Assembly: GCA_010094025.1 (NCBI GenBank)
Contig: ML991793.1
Location: 62,001 to 126,000 of the forward strand
Reading direction: 5' to 3'
Length of the DNA: 64,000 nt
DNA from: Viridothelium virens
Lineage: Eukaryota; Ascomycota; Dothideomycetes; Trypetheliales; Trypetheliaceae
Each line of letters starts with the position of its first letter. The stretch's first letter is position 1. Of the stretch, positions 62,784 to 64,000 are shown one piece after another. The notes beneath the pieces were generated by a model. That model saw only the letters and a list, made by a program, of their open reading frames with translations, searched no databases and was not told the origin of the DNA. A program made the position numbers and the translations under genes.

Positions 62784-63247
62784 TGCGGGGTAGCCTTTAA
62801 AAGTGAGTCGCTCAGAAAGGTGTGGTGTGATGAACAGGATAGAGATGTTGGTGAGCGGGAGGTTATATGTAAGAAGGCGAAGCACCTAAAATGGGAGGTG
62901 GACGTCTGACCATCACGTGTGATCAACAAACGACGGAGGGGCTTGGCCCATGCCACTGCCAAACTACGACGAATTATTATTCCTTTCGCTCACTTTGCAG
63001 TACAAGAGAGATTTCAGGGGTCTGAATTAAATATGTTTTTACATGAGGCTCTGATTCCCTTTGTCGTATGTAACATTTCAAGCCGCATGGGCTCTCTGCA
63101 TGCAGACAACCACCCGCCTACTCCACCGGCTCGCTCAAACCCCATCGCAATGCATGTTTTTGCTCACGACAAATGCTTGTAGCACTTGCGAAGCAAACAG
63201 AGAAAACAGAAGAATGCCCATCTAAGAAGCCTGTCGCCTTCACATTA
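62784..63247. other. Spacer between STS1 start and MTR4 3' end
   Basis: Both neighbours are on the minus strand, so it holds the MTR4 3' flank and the STS1 promoter, with ATCACGTGTGAT at about 62912-62923. The plus-strand frame 62919-63182 is not gene-like. Confidence 0.4.
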
Positions 63248-64000
63248 TCACAGGTAAAGTGATTGTGCAGCAACAATGTCTCTCTTGACCTTGTTCAAAG
63301 CTTCGTCAAACTTCTTCTCAAGATCCTCACTGCCCATGACTTTAGCGGCTTGAGCTATCTGACGAAGTAACTCTTCTAGACGTCTGAAGAGACGGATGAT
63401 GTTGCCCTCGAATACGTCTGTCATTTTGCTACAAATGCGATTAGTAGGTGGCGGGAAAATGCGAAAAGAATGTGAAGACATACCATATTGCAGCAAAAGA
63501 CGCGCCTTGGCACCAGTTGAACACGACTTCCATTAATCCGTGCTTGAACGTAGCGAGGTACTCTTCCTCGTTCAAGGGAAGCTTGCTCTCTTGGGAAACT
63601 TTCGCCACCCGTCGCGCTTCGGCTTGAATGTCCCGGAAAGGCTTGCCAAGATTCTCCTTTAATTTATGCTCCTCCTTGCTCTTCTCTTCAAAGATGAAGC
63701 AACTAAGACAAGCCGCGCATACCTCGGGGGTGAGATCATTGAAGAAGCCATTGAAGAGCAACTCGCTCAAGACTAGCTCGTCCCCAGTACTGATTTCACA
63801 AGCGACCCGGGCTTTGATTTGCACCACGTCCGCCTCGTTGATGAAATTGAGCCTACGCAACACCCGCTTGCGGCATTTCAACTCATCCATCTGCATAATC
63901 GACAGAGCTTCGCTGATCTTTTTCTTCTGCTCTTTGATCCGCTTGCCAAGCTCTACCTTCTCTGCATACTTGTCCCACAGGCCGGGTAACTTCTCCGAAT
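63248..64000 (-). CDS. MTR4: ATP-dependent RNA helicase Mtr4/Dob1, C-terminal part (5' end outside window)
   Basis: Minus-strand exons 63248-63428 and 63484-64000, the latter running out of the window. Mtr4 is the Ski2-like helicase of the TRAMP complex that feeds RNA to the nuclear exosome. The visible part is the DSHCT helical domain: KLPGLWDKYAEKVELGKRI, MDELKCRKRVLRRL, GDELVLSELLFNGFFNDL, ACLSCFIFEEKS, FKHGLMEVVFNWCQGASFA, then across the 55-nt intron VFEGNIIRLFRRLEELLRQ and the invariant end DIVAAQSLYL. The junction splits a Cys codon (TG/C). Helicase motifs lie beyond the window edge. Confidence 0.95.

Noticed and set aside
1-64000. Search for a biosynthetic, toxin-immunity or other self-contained cluster
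   Set aside because: Neighbouring genes are unrelated housekeeping functions; no synthase, cytochrome P450, transporter-regulator set, NLR or effector-like grouping was seen.
1-64000. LTR retroelements or other virus-like fossils
   Set aside because: No long direct repeats, integrase, reverse transcriptase or capsid-like peptides were recognised on either strand.

Overview
This window is nuclear chromosomal DNA of a filamentous ascomycete (Pezizomycotina). A Dothideomycetes-like fungus is my best guess, but it is an inference from general gene style. The evidence for a fungus is as follows. Genes are split by short introns (mostly 44-110 nt) with GTRNGT-type donors, CTAAC/CTGAC-like branch sites and YAG or AAG acceptors. 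Most genes are single copy and core eukaryotic, set on both strands about 2 kb apart. The proteins include filamentous-fungal families (DUF7918, MHYT-domain signalling protein, Med18, Kgd4, Sts1). I found no prophage, operon, CRISPR, rRNA or convincing tRNA feature, no biosynthetic cluster and no intact large mobile element.

Layout. 1-5780: 3' part of a CHY/RING ubiquitin ligase gene, a mitochondrial-type acyl-CoA thioesterase, and a divergently transcribed protein of unknown family. 6290-8311: a Sok1/Tcp11 protein. 8312-12940: a 4.6 kb stretch without a convincing gene. 12941-23009: a PP2C phosphatase with a GC-AG intron, a 254-bp TA-flanked MITE, an FMN-dependent alpha-hydroxyacid dehydrogenase, the Fe-S assembly WD40 protein Cia1, and an MHYT membrane protein. 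23010-26524: gene-poor. 26525-30387: remains of a decayed fungal gene, a helix-hairpin-helix protein, and choline-phosphate cytidylyltransferase. 32061-38157: a low-complexity coiled-coil protein, the TOR subunit Lst8 and a YCII-like protein. 39093-45718: peroxisomal acyl-CoA oxidase (ends SKL), a cysteine-rich GPI-type wall protein and a mitochondrial carrier. 46934-52082: a compact housekeeping run with RPL31, complex I subunit NDUFS7/PSST, TRAPPC2L/Tca17, Med18 and Kgd4. 53738-58552: a hexose-type MFS transporter and an Afg1-like ATPase. 59152-64000: a DUF7918 protein with a SUMO-interaction-like tail, a second MITE, Sts1 (Cut8), and the 3' end of the Mtr4 helicase.

The genes do not form one pathway. 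Themes are lipid turnover (thioesterase, acyl-CoA oxidase, phosphatidylcholine synthesis), mitochondrial function (complex I, Kgd4, Afg1, carrier) and growth signalling or proteostasis (Lst8, Sok1, PP2C, Sts1, Mtr4, RPL31). Exon structures were reconstructed by hand from splice signals, reading phase and remembered family conservation. All summed exon lengths given here are multiples of three.

The most notable signals are these: a probable AT-AG intron in NDUFS7; a GC-AG intron in PP2C; three short inverted-repeat elements, each within about 0.55 kb upstream of a gene start; two CCTCGG boxes upstream of acyl-CoA oxidase; a decayed conserved fungal gene; a recurrent switch from C-rich to G-rich coding strand inside five genes; and an unrecognised 583-residue protein.
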